A stretch of DNA of 64,000 nucleotides from Rubinisphaera italica (GTDB lineage: Bacteria; Planctomycetota; Planctomycetia; Planctomycetales; Planctomycetaceae), in contig NZ_SJPG01000001.1 in the NCBI RefSeq assembly GCF_007859715.1, forward strand, positions 5,932,527 to 5,996,526. The letters are read 5' to 3'. How positions within the stretch are numbered: the stretch's first letter is position 1; each line of letters begins with the position of its first letter. Under the pieces are notes generated by a model. It was not told the DNA's origin. It saw only the letters and a list, made by a program, of their open reading frames with translations, and ran no database searches. The translations under genes and the position numbers were made by a program. Below are positions 8,241 through 20,375 of this stretch, in pieces.

Positions 8241-8262
8241 TTGGTTACTGACCAAAACTTTC

Positions 8263-9150
8263 CTACTCAATCCAACCGTTCACTCGCATCCAATTGTCAA
8301 CTAGAGTAGACCACTCCCGTGTTCCGGGGATTGATTTTCCGAGGCCGACGCCGTGGCGACCGGATTGAAAGATATGCAGTTCGCCGGGAACTTTGTGTTC
8401 GAGCATCGCTTGGTAGAACAACACACTGTTAATTGGCTTGACGGCTGTGTCTTCGTAAGTGTGGAACAGAAAAGTTGGCGGAGTTTCGGAGGTCACCTGC
8501 AAATCGTTGGACATTAAGGTTTCGAGTTCTTCAGAGGGATCCGTTCCCAGCAGGTTCTTACGAGAGCCTCCGTGAGTGTATTCTGGCTTCATTGAAATGA
8601 CGCCGTAACAGAGGACTGCGAAATCAGGACGGCAACTTTGACGATCGACTTCATCATCGGCTTCTGCATTACCATCATCAAAATGAGTCGCAGCTGTTGA
8701 GGCCAGATGTCCGCCTGCTGAGAAGCCGAGCACTCCGACATGTTCGGGATTGATCCCGTATTCTTTCGCATGAGCCCGCACATGGCGGATCGCCCGCTGG
8801 ACATCGTGCATGGGAGTCGGGTGCTGATAGTGTGGAGCCAGGCGATACTTCAAGACGAAAGCCGTGACACGGGATGAGTTCAACCAGCCTGCGATTTCCT
8901 GACCTTCATGCCCCATCGCATGCCCGCCATATCCACCACCCGGGCAAATAACGACAGCAGTTTTCTGGTCATATCTGACGGAAGGTTGATAGACCGCAAG
9001 AGTCGGTATATCGACCGCTTCGGTCCCCTTCGCATCGGGAGCGCCGTCCGGCCATAACTCTACAACCGTAGGGACCACCAGATCTTCCGCAGAGACCGGC
9101 AGTGTCATTGAAAATAGACAGGTGAGCATACAGAGGAGCGTCTTGGTCAT
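8263..9150 (-). CDS. Secreted alpha/beta-hydrolase, acetyl-xylan-esterase/BD-FAE-like
   Basis: The 295-residue protein has a signal peptide (MTKTLLCMLTCLFSMTLPVSA). The alpha/beta-hydrolase core has an oxyanion segment VICPGGGYGGHAMGHEG, the nucleophile elbow GVLGFSAGGHLAS (Ser at about 145), an acidic residue near HTYEDTAV, and the catalytic His in SGRHGVGLG. This order fits polysaccharide or ester-cleaving esterases common near planctomycete sulfatases, acting outside the cytoplasm. The substrate is not determinable. The start has an AAGGATC ribosome-binding site. It lies 29 bp downstream of alanine dehydrogenase on the same strand, perhaps co-transcribed. Confidence 0.87.
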   Translation of the reverse strand: MTKTLLCMLTCLFSMTLPVSAEDLVVPTVVELWPDGAPDAKGTEAVDIPTLAVYQPSVRYDQKTAVVICPGGGYGGHAMGHEGQEIAGWLNSSRVTAFVLKYRLAPHYQHPTPMHDVQRAIRHVRAHAKEYGINPEHVGVLGFSAGGHLASTAATHFDDGNAEADDEVDRQSCRPDFAVLCYGVISMKPEYTHGGSRKNLLGTDPSEELETLMSNDLQVTSETPPTFLFHTYEDTAVKPINSVLFYQAMLEHKVPGELHIFQSGRHGVGLGKSIPGTREWSTLVDNWMRVNGWIE

Positions 9151-9179
9151 TTTTGATCCTTAAATAAGTTTATTCTCGT

Positions 9180-10289
9180 TTAAACATCCGACAAATCGAC
9201 ATGGTGAATATCGAATTCTTCGGCTACCGTTTTATTCGTCAACTTACCTTCCCAGATATTGATCGCTGTTTTCATCGCCCGACTCAGCCCGGCTTTCTTT
9301 TGTAACGCTCCGTCGGCAATCATCGCGACATAGGGAAAAGTTACATTACACAGGGCGTACGTGCTCGTTCTCCCGACTGCACCGGGCATGTTGGCGACAC
9401 AGTAGTGCACAACATCATCAATAATATAAGTCGGATTGGAATGTGTGGTCGGTCGTGATGTTTCAACACACCCTCCCTGGTCGACCGCGACATCGATAAT
9501 CACTGAGCCTGGTTTCATTCGTTTCAAATCCTCAGCGGTGACAAGCTGCGGAGTTCGGCCTCCCGGAACAAGCACACTGCCAATGACCAGGTCGGCCCGT
9601 TCCAACTGCTCTTCCAGATTATGACGATCACTAAAGAGTGTATTGACATTCGGAGGCATGATATCTTCGAGATACCGCAGGCGGTCGACATTGATATCGA
9701 GAATCACGACATCGGCCTGAAAACCAGCAGCGATCTGGGCGGCATTCTTGCCGACAATGCCTCCGCCGAGAATGACTATATGAGCAGGAGCCACGCCGGG
9801 AACTCCGCCGAGCAAAATTCCGCGACCTTCCTGAGGCCGTTCGAGATATTTGGCACCTTCCTGAACACTCATCCGACCTGCGACTTCACTCATCGGAGTA
9901 AGTAGCGGCAAGTCACCTTTGGAGCCTTCGAGAGTTTCATAAGCGACGGCAATAATCCCCGTTTCGACTAATGCCTGTGTGAGTTCTCTGCTGGCAGCCA
10001 GATGAAAATAAGTAAAGACGATTTGACCACTGCGCAGCATCGGCCATTCTTCCGCCATCGGCTCTTTGACTTTGACAATCAAATCGGCATTAGCGAACAC
10101 TTCATCGGCTGAGGGAACGATCTCCGCTCCGTTAGTGGCATACTCATCATCGGGCAATCCACTGCCGACACCGGCTCCACTCTGGATGAGAACCTGATGA
10201 CCACGCCGCGTTAACTCCTGCACACCAACCGGCAGCATCGCCACACGATACTCATCGGACTTCACTTCTTTGGGGACACCAATAATCAT
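9180..10289 (-). CDS. ald: Alanine dehydrogenase
   Basis: This is a full-length alanine dehydrogenase, about 369 residues. It begins MIIGVPKEVKSDEYRVAMLP, contains VKVKEPMAEEW, the dinucleotide site VILGGGIVGKNAAQIA at about 170-185, and MPGAVGRTSTYALCNVTFPY near the end. It interconverts L-alanine and pyruvate with NAD, using ammonium. The ATG at 10289 has AAAGGTG about 7 nt upstream; a longer in-frame start would add 12 unrelated residues. It may share a transcript with the downstream esterase gene. Confidence 0.95.
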   Translation of the reverse strand: MIIGVPKEVKSDEYRVAMLPVGVQELTRRGHQVLIQSGAGVGSGLPDDEYATNGAEIVPSADEVFANADLIVKVKEPMAEEWPMLRSGQIVFTYFHLAASRELTQALVETGIIAVAYETLEGSKGDLPLLTPMSEVAGRMSVQEGAKYLERPQEGRGILLGGVPGVAPAHIVILGGGIVGKNAAQIAAGFQADVVILDINVDRLRYLEDIMPPNVNTLFSDRHNLEEQLERADLVIGSVLVPGGRTPQLVTAEDLKRMKPGSVIIDVAVDQGGCVETSRPTTHSNPTYIIDDVVHYCVANMPGAVGRTSTYALCNVTFPYVAMIADGALQKKAGLSRAMKTAINIWEGKLTNKTVAEEFDIHHVDLSDV

Positions 10290-10368
10290 CTTCGAACACC
10301 TTTGTCTGAAACGGAATGTTCTCACAACATCCCTGACCGATTGACCCGGCTATTCGATCATGTCAGAT

Positions 10369-10986
10369 TCACTCCGAAATCGGAAGTCCCAGACCGTGCA
10401 GAACTTTTCGAATTTGCTCAGCATCTTCAAACAGATGTGCCTGGATGCCGCATTCGCGAGCAGCAACGATGTTTTCCATGATGTCATCCGTGAAAAAACA
10501 TTCCTCAGCCGAGACGCCAGCTGCTTGAACCGCATGAGCATAAATTTCCGGGTCAGGCTTCAATGTCTGCACTTCATAAGAGAGAATGAAATGATCGAAG
10601 TGTTCGAGAAGCGAGAAGTTGTTCCGGATATATTCGAAATGAATGCGACTCGTATTCGAAAGAAGAACCAATGGAATTCCTGCTGCTCGTAATTCCTGCA
10701 AGAGGGGAATCATCTCTTCATTCGGTTCAAAAATCCGAGCAGCCGCATCTTCGAGTTGAATTCGATCGAGCTGACGTTTCAAAGCGGTTTCAAGATTGCT
10801 ATGCATCTGCGGTTCGTCGTGCAGCCCCCGTTCATATTCGAGCAGCAAGCCGGAATCGAATAGCAACATTTTTAATTCGGCCGCTTCGCATCCACAAACA
10901 GCAGCCATCTGATCGAGCATCACATCGTGAGAAAAGTGTACGAGAACTTTTCCCATGTCAAACAGGCAGGCTTTGATTTGGGTCAT
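10369..10986 (-). CDS. HAD-superfamily hydrolase (YihX-like)
   Basis: The 205-residue protein shows HAD motifs: ACLFDMGKVLVHFS (motif I, D-x-G-x-V as in the YihX/acid-phosphatase branch rather than D-x-D), LVLLSNTSRIHFEY (motif II), LKPDPEIYAHA (motif III Lys) and ECFFTDDIMENI (motif IV). A helical cap lies between motifs I and II. It is a small-molecule phosphatase by family; the substrate is unknown. It lies upstream of ald on the same strand with a 79-bp gap. Confidence 0.85.
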   Translation of the reverse strand: MTQIKACLFDMGKVLVHFSHDVMLDQMAAVCGCEAAELKMLLFDSGLLLEYERGLHDEPQMHSNLETALKRQLDRIQLEDAAARIFEPNEEMIPLLQELRAAGIPLVLLSNTSRIHFEYIRNNFSLLEHFDHFILSYEVQTLKPDPEIYAHAVQAAGVSAEECFFTDDIMENIVAARECGIQAHLFEDAEQIRKVLHGLGLPISE

Positions 10987-11092
10987 GTTAACTTTTCAGG
11001 AAGTTGGTCGTAGAAATAAGATTAATGCATGAGAAATGTTTGAATCGCAGATGGGCACGGATGGCTGGGGTGGCGAAGTATAACCCAACCAT

Positions 11093-12241
11093 TTATTTCG
11101 ATTGCAAAGATAGTCTTGCTTGGATGACCGTATCCACAACGGATTTCGAAGTCTCACCAATAGCGGTGAGGTGTCCCATTTTTCGCCCTGCTCTTGGTTC
11201 CTTTTTTCCATACAGATGGAGCGAAACGCTGGGCCGCTCCAGAGCAGCGGACCAGTTCGGGGCTCCCTGTTCCCATACATCGCCCAGCAGGTTAACCATG
11301 GCTGCTGGTTTTAAGGGAGTCATCTCACCGAGCGGTAAACCACAGATGGCTCGGACCTGTTGATCGAACTGACTGCTGGCACAGGCATTGATGGTGAGAT
11401 GCCCGGAATTGTGTGGACGGGGAGCAACTTCGTTGATCAGTAGACGATCATCGTTGGTCACAAAAAGTTCGACACACATCACGCCGACCACATCGAGCTT
11501 TTCGAGAACCCCTTGAGCAATTGCACGGGCCTCTTCAGCAACAGAAGCCATCTCGGGATCGGGAAAGACTGACAAATCCAAAATGTGATTGACATGTTCG
11601 TTACGAATTGGACCGCAGCCAGTGAAGTTTCCTGAAGAATCCCGCACTCCGATGTAGGAGACTTCACATTTGAAATCAATTCGCTGTTCCAGAATCGCTT
11701 CGACTTCCCCCAACTCTTTCCAGGCAGATTCAGCTGCGTCTGCATTAGGAACCGTGACTTGTCCTTTTCCGTCATAACCACCGCTGGCGGTTTTCAAGAT
11801 CGAGGGTGTCCCGAGTTCCTGAATCGCTTTTTGTAGTTCTCCGGAAGTGCGTACAGGCCGGAATGGTGTGACGGGCAATCCGGCCTCGGCCAATGTCGAT
11901 TTCTCTCGGAGGCGATGCTGTGAGATATGCAGAACCTGTCCACTGGGGTGGACCTGGACAATTTCTTCAATCGCCTGAGCGGCAGCGGAGCAGATGTTTT
12001 CAAATTCAAATGTCACGACATCGACTGTACGTGCAAATTCACGGATGGCTTCAATATCGTCATAAGCCCCAACAAACTCCCGCTCTGCGACTTGACCACA
12101 CGGAGAATTGGCTTCATCGGAATAGGTGTGGACATGATACCCGAGCCGATGGGCGGCCTCGGCGAACATGCGACCTAATTGACCACCCCCCAAAACGCCA
12201 AGCGTCGCACCCGGATTAATCACTTGCTGATCCCGTTTCAT
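11093..12241 (-). CDS. purK: N5-carboxyaminoimidazole ribonucleotide synthase
   Basis: This 382-residue ATP-grasp protein matches PurK: LGVLGGGQLGRMFAEAAHRLG at the N-terminus, DVVTFEFENI, LKTASGGYDGKGQV, LEQRIDFKCEVSYIGVR, INEVAPRPHNSGHLTINACASSQFDQQVRAI, and AMVNLLGD near the end. It uses ATP and bicarbonate to carboxylate AIR in purine synthesis. It lies downstream of purE on the same strand, with 174 bp between them that contains two kinds of palindromic repeat. The purEK pair is therefore interrupted by repeats. Confidence 0.95.
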   Translation of the reverse strand: MKRDQQVINPGATLGVLGGGQLGRMFAEAAHRLGYHVHTYSDEANSPCGQVAEREFVGAYDDIEAIREFARTVDVVTFEFENICSAAAQAIEEIVQVHPSGQVLHISQHRLREKSTLAEAGLPVTPFRPVRTSGELQKAIQELGTPSILKTASGGYDGKGQVTVPNADAAESAWKELGEVEAILEQRIDFKCEVSYIGVRDSSGNFTGCGPIRNEHVNHILDLSVFPDPEMASVAEEARAIAQGVLEKLDVVGVMCVELFVTNDDRLLINEVAPRPHNSGHLTINACASSQFDQQVRAICGLPLGEMTPLKPAAMVNLLGDVWEQGAPNWSAALERPSVSLHLYGKKEPRAGRKMGHLTAIGETSKSVVDTVIQARLSLQSK

Positions 12242-12265
12242 CGATCTCGTTCTGTCTCTGTTTTT

Positions 12266-12354
12266 GTAGGGTCCGCAGTGCGGACCGTTCTGTGGTGACT
12301 AATAGTTACTTACTGAATACTTCGTTACTATCTGGTCCGAACAGCAGACCCTAC
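12266..12354. repeat. GTAG-headed REP pair, GGTCCGC sub-family
   Basis: GTAG + GGTCCGCAGTGCGGACC lies at 12266-12286. Its inverted, diverged partner lies at 12334-12354 (GGTCCGAACAGCAGACC + CTAC). The pair sits in the purE-purK gap. Confidence 0.8.
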
Positions 12355-12369
12355 TGCTATTTGTCCAGG

Positions 12370-12406
12370 GTGGCTGGGGTCGTAGCGAAGCGAAGTCCCC
12401 AGATCA
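12370..12406 (+). repeat. GGTGGCTGGGG-type palindromic repeat
   Basis: The unit GGTGGCTGGGGTCG...GCGAAGTCCCCAGAT forms an imperfect palindrome. Related copies are at 17811, 58427, 59371 and 60751, with an inverse copy at about 48697. Confidence 0.75.
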
Positions 12407-12415
12407 AACGCCAAA

Positions 12416-12937
12416 TTAAGCCTCTTCCCATGAGGCGTTTTCAATGTGCGAATCGGCAGCGATTGTCTCGGTTTGTTTCTTTTGGAAGGCTTCCAGTTTT
12501 TCTTTCAGGTCCGCATCGCTTAATGCCAGGATTCGACAAGCAAGCAGTCCTGCATTCTTCGCCCCGGCCTCTCCAATCGCCAATGTGCCGACAGGAATTC
12601 CTCCGGGCATCTGCACGATCGAAAGCAGGGAATCCAAACCCGATAAAGCTCGACTCTTCACCGGCACTCCCAGTACGGGCAATGTCGTTTGAGAGGCAAC
12701 CATCCCCGGCAGGTGAGCTGCTCCCCCTGCACCGGCGATAATCACCTGGATTCCCCGCGAAGCTGCTGACTTGGCATACTCGAACATCGCATCAGGCGTA
12801 CGGTGAGCAGAGACGACACGACATTCATGAGGGACTTCGAACTGACTGAGAAACCGAGACGCATGCTCCATCGTTGGCCAGTCGGACTGGCTGCCCATGA
12901 TAATTCCGACGAGTGGAGAGGCTGAGATATCGTTCAT
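12416..12937 (-). CDS. purE: N5-carboxyaminoimidazole ribonucleotide mutase
   Basis: This is a class I PurE of about 173 residues. It has the phosphate-binding [31 protein letters not shown] (active-site His), and [17 protein letters not shown], followed by [10 protein letters not shown] and [24 protein letters not shown]. It converts N5-CAIR to CAIR. I prefer the ATG at 12937 ([16 protein letters not shown]); an in-frame ATG at 12982 would add 15 residues. It precedes purK, its pathway partner. Confidence 0.94.
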   Translation of the reverse strand: MNDISASPLVGIIMGSQSDWPTMEHASRFLSQFEVPHECRVVSAHRTPDAMFEYAKSAASRGIQVIIAGAGGAAHLPGMVASQTTLPVLGVPVKSRALSGLDSLLSIVQMPGGIPVGTLAIGEAGAKNAGLLACRILALSDADLKEKLEAFQKKQTETIAADSHIENASWEEA

Positions 12938-13015
12938 TATTTGGATCTGTTTCAGTTCAGGTTGAATCCCGGAGTCATTCAATTGGTGACGATATTCGAT
13001 CGCAGGAATCGCAAA

Positions 13016-13049
13016 AAACCGCTGTCACTAATAATAATGACAGCGGTTT
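13016..13049 (-). terminator. Rho-independent terminator of serA
   Basis: A perfect 12-bp stem, AAACCGCTGTCA / TGACAGCGGTTT, is followed on the minus strand by a run of six T. It lies 38 bp after the serA stop and ahead of purE. Confidence 0.88.
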
Positions 13050-13086
13050 GCGTTCAATTCAATGATCGGTGCGAAATCTCTTTAGA

Positions 13087-14727
13087 TTACAAGCCTAACC
13101 AGGGCAATGGAGCTCCAGCGACTGGTAACTGGACGATTTCCACAGCTGTGACATCTTTATTGGAAAGGATTTCGTCAATCACATCCTGTCCCGGTTTCGA
13201 GTCGAGATTAATGACCGCGACGGAATCGCCACCAGGCTGGTTCGTTTCACGTCCCAAAGCCATGTGAGCGATGTTGATGTTATTCTTGCCCAGAACGGTC
13301 CCGACCAGACCAATCAGGCCCGGAACGTCGCGATGACGATAAATCAACATCGTACCATCGAGGTAGGCATCGAGTTGATAGTCGTCCATCAACACCAGTC
13401 GCAGGTATTCGTGACCGAACATCGTGCCACCGGCTCGCAGGGTTCCCTGATCGGTGGTCACTTCAGCGACGATCATCGTCGAGAAGTCACCAGCCTTTTT
13501 GGAGGTTTCTTCACTGATTGGAATTCCACGCTCTTCGGCTAACATGCTCGCATTGACGATATTAATCCGATCACCTAACGCAATCGACAGCAATCCAGAA
13601 GAGAACGAAGAGGTCAGCAGACGAGTATGCTTGCTGGCCGCTTCACCTCGATAATGAATCTCGGCACTGCGGATCCCTTCGCCGTGAGTCTGCTGAGCCA
13701 GAAGTATGCCTAGGCGATAAGCCAGATCGATATACTTCTTCATGCCACCCATTTCGGAAGCCGAAACCGGAGCCATGTTGACTGCATGACGAACTTCGTT
13801 GCGAGTGAGGAATCCGGAAATAATTTCGCTGGCTTCCACGGCAACCAGTTCCTGAGCTTCGTCAGTTGATGCACCCAGATGCGGTGTCGTCAAAACAGAA
13901 GGCAGTTTAACCAGTCGAGTCTCTTTAGGTGGTTCTTGCAGGAAAACGTCCAAAGCGGCTCCTGCGATGTGCCCGGATTCAACAGCATCTGCCAAGGCAT
14001 CTTCATCAATAATGCCACCGCGGGCACAGTTGATTATACGTGCACCTTTGGGCATTTTTGCCATGCGTTCCGCATTAATCAAATTTTTGGTTTCTGGGGT
14101 CATTGTTGTGTGAACGGTAAGCAATTCACACTTTGGCAGCATTTCATCGAGATCTCGGTAGAGTTCAATTCCGAACTCATTGGCGCGCTCACTGGAGATA
14201 AACGGATCATATCCAACAATTCGCATTTCCAGGCCCAGGCATCGCTGTGCAACTGCCAGGCCGACTCGTCCTAAACCGATGACACCAATGGTTTTACCGG
14301 CTAATTGAGTTCCGGTGAAAATCTTCTTTTCCCATTTGCCTTCACGCATGCTTGCACTAGCTGGCCCAATATTACGAGCCATGGCCATCATCATGGCAAT
14401 GGTGTGCTCTGCTGTGCTGATCGTATTCCCAGCCGGGGTGTTCATGACCACAATCCCCTGTCGGGTTGCGGCTGGAATATCGATGTTGTCGACTCCCACA
14501 CCAGCTCGGACAATCGCTTTGAGGCGAGATTGCCCTTCTAGGACTTCTTCAGTCAGCGTCGTGCCGCTGCGGATAACGATCCCATCGGCATCCTGCAATT
14601 CTTCACGGAGCTGCTCGACCGACAATTTGGGGTCGGTTTTAATGACAAGTTCGATTTCCGGATTCTCTTCCAGAACTTTCAGTCCAGCAGCAGATAAGTT
14701 GTCAGTCACCAGAACGCGGTGTAGCAC
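13087..14727 (-). CDS. serA: D-3-phosphoglycerate dehydrogenase
   Basis: The 546-residue protein has the long SerA architecture. A substrate/NAD domain carries IVRAGVGVDNIDIPAAT, TIGVIGLGRVGLAVAQR at about 148-164, NCARGGIIDEDAL (catalytic Arg) and TPHLGASTDEAQ (catalytic His). An intervening ASB-type domain follows, and then a C-terminal ACT domain from about 470 (YRHRDVPGLIGLVGTVLGKNNINIAHM). It catalyses the first step of serine synthesis; the ACT domain suggests serine feedback. The start is GTG at 14727 with GGGAG 5 nt upstream. A strong terminator follows the stop. Confidence 0.96.
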   Translation of the reverse strand: MLHRVLVTDNLSAAGLKVLEENPEIELVIKTDPKLSVEQLREELQDADGIVIRSGTTLTEEVLEGQSRLKAIVRAGVGVDNIDIPAATRQGIVVMNTPAGNTISTAEHTIAMMMAMARNIGPASASMREGKWEKKIFTGTQLAGKTIGVIGLGRVGLAVAQRCLGLEMRIVGYDPFISSERANEFGIELYRDLDEMLPKCELLTVHTTMTPETKNLINAERMAKMPKGARIINCARGGIIDEDALADAVESGHIAGAALDVFLQEPPKETRLVKLPSVLTTPHLGASTDEAQELVAVEASEIISGFLTRNEVRHAVNMAPVSASEMGGMKKYIDLAYRLGILLAQQTHGEGIRSAEIHYRGEAASKHTRLLTSSFSSGLLSIALGDRINIVNASMLAEERGIPISEETSKKAGDFSTMIVAEVTTDQGTLRAGGTMFGHEYLRLVLMDDYQLDAYLDGTMLIYRHRDVPGLIGLVGTVLGKNNINIAHMALGRETNQPGGDSVAVINLDSKPGQDVIDEILSNKDVTAVEIVQLPVAGAPLPWLGL

Positions 14728-14941
14728 AAGAAGAACTCCCTGATGGTGTTTAGTATTGAATGAGGACGCTCACGAACTTCGAACAAGATAACTGTCGGGT
14801 TGCAGTGAGGAGATGTTTGGTAAAATCGTCGATCGTCCCTTAATATTTTGTCAGGAATGACCTGACCTGTTCATTTCTCAATTGGTCTCTATCAGCAATG
14901 AGTGTATCCGAGGGCGGAATGGCTCCAGGCTCCAGACAAGA

Positions 14942-15409
14942 TTAATCATCTTCATCTGAAGCATCGTCTTCGTCATCTCCGCCGACGTCGTCGTCTTCAT
15001 CGTCTCCGTCAGTGTCGACATCGTCGTCATCGGATTCATTGTTTTCGACGTCCTCGATGACATCGTTATCGTCCTCCTCATCGGCAACTTCAGCCGAGGG
15101 AGCCGGCCCGCCGGAAACGAGTTCTTTGACCGGTTGCATGAAATAGGTCCGTTTTCCCTTGGCCAGCAACGTTTCGAGCTTCTCTTCAGCTTCTGCGCGT
15201 TGATCGTAAGGGAAGCGGGCTTCTTCACGCAATGTTGCTGTATAAATGACCCAGACGAGTCTTTTTCGTTCCGGGACAGCATCTTTGGTACGGCGCGTAG
15301 TACGTTTTTTCGCCGCTTTCTTCTTTTTGGCCTTCTTTGGAGCAGGATTCTTTTCTGCTGCTTCCGCCTGCTTTCTCAGCTCCAGACGGCTCGGGATTTT
15401 TCGAGGCAT
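14942..15409 (-). CDS. Charged hypothetical protein, basic N-terminus and poly-acidic C-terminus
   Basis: The 155-residue protein has a Lys/Arg/Ala-rich first third, PKKAKKKKAAKKRTTRRTK. A short folded-looking segment follows (RLVWVIYTATLREEARFPYDQRAEAEEKLETLLAKGKRTYFMQPVKE is spread over about 50-97). The tail is almost only Asp and Glu. The basic end resembles nucleic-acid-binding tails, and the acidic end could shield it or bind histone-like partners; both are inference. The start ATG is MPRKIPSRLEL. I do not recognise a named family. Confidence 0.7.
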   Translation of the reverse strand: MPRKIPSRLELRKQAEAAEKNPAPKKAKKKKAAKKRTTRRTKDAVPERKRLVWVIYTATLREEARFPYDQRAEAEEKLETLLAKGKRTYFMQPVKELVSGGPAPSAEVADEEDDNDVIEDVENNESDDDDVDTDGDDEDDDVGGDDEDDASDEDD

Positions 15410-16335
15410 TGTTTAGCTTTCTTTCGATACCGCAACAAGTTACGGCAATTCACGACAACTCTATTGTTCGGGAGCAACCGCTGTCAAAGCAGCCCTGAAG
15501 ATGAACTTCAGTCCAAATGACAGGCAATGAAGTCAAGATCCGGTGATTGTATGTTTATCTGCCAGAGAGTTCCTGCCGCAATGGGGGCGGAGCCATCTCG
15601 GGAGATATAAGTTGAGAAGAATAGTCATTTCGCGGTTGATATTCCACCGATGGACCCCGGTTTGATGAAGCAATTGGGGGAATCGAGGCGAAGTTTTCCT
15701 CAGTCCATCCCCCAGAATCCTAATCTGGAGCCGATTTCAGAGCGGCTGTGAAGCCTGTTCCAATTGGAAACCGGATTTTCAGCAATACCTTGAGAAGGAT
15801 CTCCGGGGTGGCGGGGGCGCTCCGCGTAAGCGGAAGCCCCCGAAAGATCAACGATTCGGGGGCTACTCTTCGAGAGCGCCCCCGCCACCCGGGTTGATTG
15901 CTTTCTGTAATTTATCAGGCGCGAATCAGTGTTTTTACTAATCGTTGAATTTCACCGGTTTACATTTGGAACAGTCTCTGAAGCCGAAATTTGGTCTGTT
16001 CTCCATTTTTCTGCCGAAATAATCAGAATAATCTGTCTAAACGATACAAAACGTCCGATCAATAGAGACAGAACAATTGTGCGTTTTGACCTGCGTGAAG
16101 TCTTTACTCAATGTGAAGCATTCACAGAATGTCAAACAGGGCAAATGTGTTCAACCAGGCAGGATGTCTGGTCGACTCGCCGTCGGGGTTCAGGATGAAT
16201 TCCTTAACGGCGGTTCTTTGTTCTCGACAACCTGCCGAGACCCTTAAGCATCATTCAATTCGTCTCCACAGTGATGTGGGACCTGTCCTCTCCCCGGTTG
16301 GGAGAACAGCATGAGCACACGGAGGTACTATCCCA
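15410..16335. other. Long intergenic region with one palindromic element
   Basis: About 0.9 kb between divergent genes. It contains the 85-bp element at 15806-15890. The remainder shows no reading frame with protein character. Promoters for the BON-domain gene must lie here but could not be picked out. Confidence 0.5.
15806..15890 (+). repeat. 85-bp GGGTGGC double-hairpin element
   Basis: Same ends and hairpins as 3611-3695. The left hairpin loop reads CGCGTAAGCGG here, a loop variant that keeps the stem. Confidence 0.9.
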
Positions 16336-17502
<1,167 letters not shown>

Positions 17503-17568
17503 TCCCGTTGAAAAAACACTGAATTCTCAGGCAGGTAGGCTGAACATCAGCCGGGAATGAATGATGCG

Positions 17569-17603
17569 ACACTTCCGATCCTTGGGTCGGAAGTGTTTTT
17601 TTG
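17569..17603 (+). terminator. Rho-independent terminator after the BON-domain gene
   Basis: The stem ACACTTCCGA...TCGGAAGTGT is followed by seven T residues, 67 bp after the stop codon. Confidence 0.9.
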
Positions 17604-17683
17604 TTGAGGGTTGAGAAAATCAATAATCAGGCGAGCCGAGTCAGTCATGACTCGGGTTTTCTCATGATTCAAAAGAATTTCTG

Positions 17684-17767
17684 GGGTGGCGGGGGCGCTC
17701 CGCTTCAGCGGAAGCCCCCGAAAGATCAACAATTCGGGGGCTTCTCTTCGAGAGCGCCCCGCCACCC
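17684..17767 (+). repeat. GGGTGGC double-hairpin element, 84 bp
   Basis: Same family as 3611-3695, one C shorter in the right-hand arm. Confidence 0.9.
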
Positions 17768-17805
17768 CGGCTTATTTATCTTGCGCAGCAAATGAGTGTA
17801 GTCGG

Positions 17806-17842
17806 GTAGCTGGGGTCGAAGCGCAGCGAAGCCCCCAGAATC
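17806..17842 (+). repeat. GGTGGCTGGGG-type palindromic repeat, variant
   Basis: GGTAGCTGGGGTCGAAGCGC followed by AGCGAAGCCCCCAGAAT, clearly related to the copies at 12370 and 58427. Confidence 0.75.
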
Positions 17843-18226
17843 GAGTAATCACAAATTTTTGAATTTTCTTTTCCAACCAGACGCACAATGATCGTGACAA
17901 CACCCGTGGCATAACTGCCACAGCTCGCCTTCACCTGATTTCACCTCTCTCATGTTCAATTTCAGTAATGGCAGGCACGCTATGCACTTCTGTCAAAGCC
18001 CGATAAACAGGAATTTTCGATATCAGCCGCAAAATCGGAATATTTTCACAAGATGAGCGGCTGTAAAGATCGATACCTAATACAGAAGCCTGTTGCGTTC
18101 GCAATAGGAATCAAGCGAAGTTTACCTCACACACAATTCTGCAGACCAGGGACTGGTCGCCCAAACAAGCGTCGGTCGTTCTCTCCTTCAGAGACACGGT
18201 CGCCCCAGGGATTCGGAGATGCGAAT

Positions 18227-18811
<585 letters not shown>

Positions 18812-18836
18812 TCGATTAAGAACACAATCGCATCTC

Positions 18837-18877
18837 AAAAAACAGGCGAATGTCATCAAGACATCCGCCTGTTTTTG
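18837..18877 (+). terminator. Rho-independent terminator
   Basis: The hairpin ACAGGCGAATGTC...GACATCCGCCTGT (one mismatch) is followed by TTTTTG, closing the lipoprotein gene. Confidence 0.88.
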
Positions 18878-18897
18878 TTTGCGCTGATCGAATGATC

Positions 18898-19062
18898 TTA
18901 ACCCGACGCGTTAGCGAGGGGACGGCATGTTTTGTCCAGTGACAGACGATTCGTTCCCTTATCGCTCAGTTTTTTTCACGAGAAGGCATTAAGTAAATCA
19001 CTGAATAAGTTTAACCCGAATGTTGTATAAACGCCGTCCCCTAGCTGACGCTTGGGGGTAAG
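18898..19062. mobile_element. MITE-like unit with TTAACCCGAC ends
   Basis: A TTAACCCGACGCG...GAGGGGACGGC end at 18898-18926 faces an inverted copy at 19033-19062. The 106-bp interior has no gene. A similar but longer pair is at 43763-43970, and single ends are at 8210 and 56201. Confidence 0.7.
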
Positions 19063-19155
19063 GTGTTTCGTGCAAAAATGCCCTGACGCTTCAGGTAATA
19101 AGTCGACTTATTTAACCAACATCTGCGTCAATCCGCATTCATCTGCGGTTCCCGA

Positions 19156-19974
<819 letters not shown>

Positions 19975-20375
19975 CGCAATCGCACCTTAAGTTGTGATTA
20001 TCGCAAATGGTTTCCCGCGTAGAAGATACGTTCTTCCCGTTTCACCATTTCCCTTCGCTCCTCCTCATACCTTATCTCAGGGAGCTGTCAAATTAAAGGA
20101 CCCATAGATTCTCATCAACTGACGAGTCCGTGTCGGATATTCCGGTTACAAGAATTGCACAATCAACAAAGCACAGAGCGACTGCGAATTATGAAATAGA
20201 TGCACAAAATGAGAAGTTTGCGAAGAATGAGCGACGATAACAAGAATGGCGCAATTTGATTACCGCGCTATGAGTCAGTTGAGATTGCACCAATGTCAGC
20301 GTGTGGTCTCTGGTTTCAATTTGGAATTGCTTCATTGAATTCACCAATGAAGCCGAGGAAAGAGGGACACTAGCT
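19975..20375. other. Divergent intergenic region, no gene seen
   Basis: This is the 401-bp upstream region of the YTV repeat protein. An AGAGGGAC ribosome-binding site precedes 20376. I could not assign a promoter. Confidence 0.4.

Larger units (their letters stand above)
7584..8262. other. Repeat-filled intergenic region
   Basis: It holds two 145-bp MITE-like elements, a strong terminator, and a single TTAACCCG-type end at 8210-8240. I see no protein-coding gene here. Confidence 0.7.
17604..18226. other. Intergenic region with two repeat types
   Basis: It contains the 85-bp element at 17684-17767 and a GGTAGCTGGGG-type repeat at about 17806-17842. A GTGGCATAACTGCCAC hairpin is at about 17908. 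No gene was recognised. Confidence 0.5.

Noticed and set aside
17964..17990. Possible sigma-54 promoter (TGGCAGGCACGCTATGCA)
   Set aside because: The distance between the GG and GC elements is 12 nt, not the required 10, so it does not fit the -24/-12 consensus.
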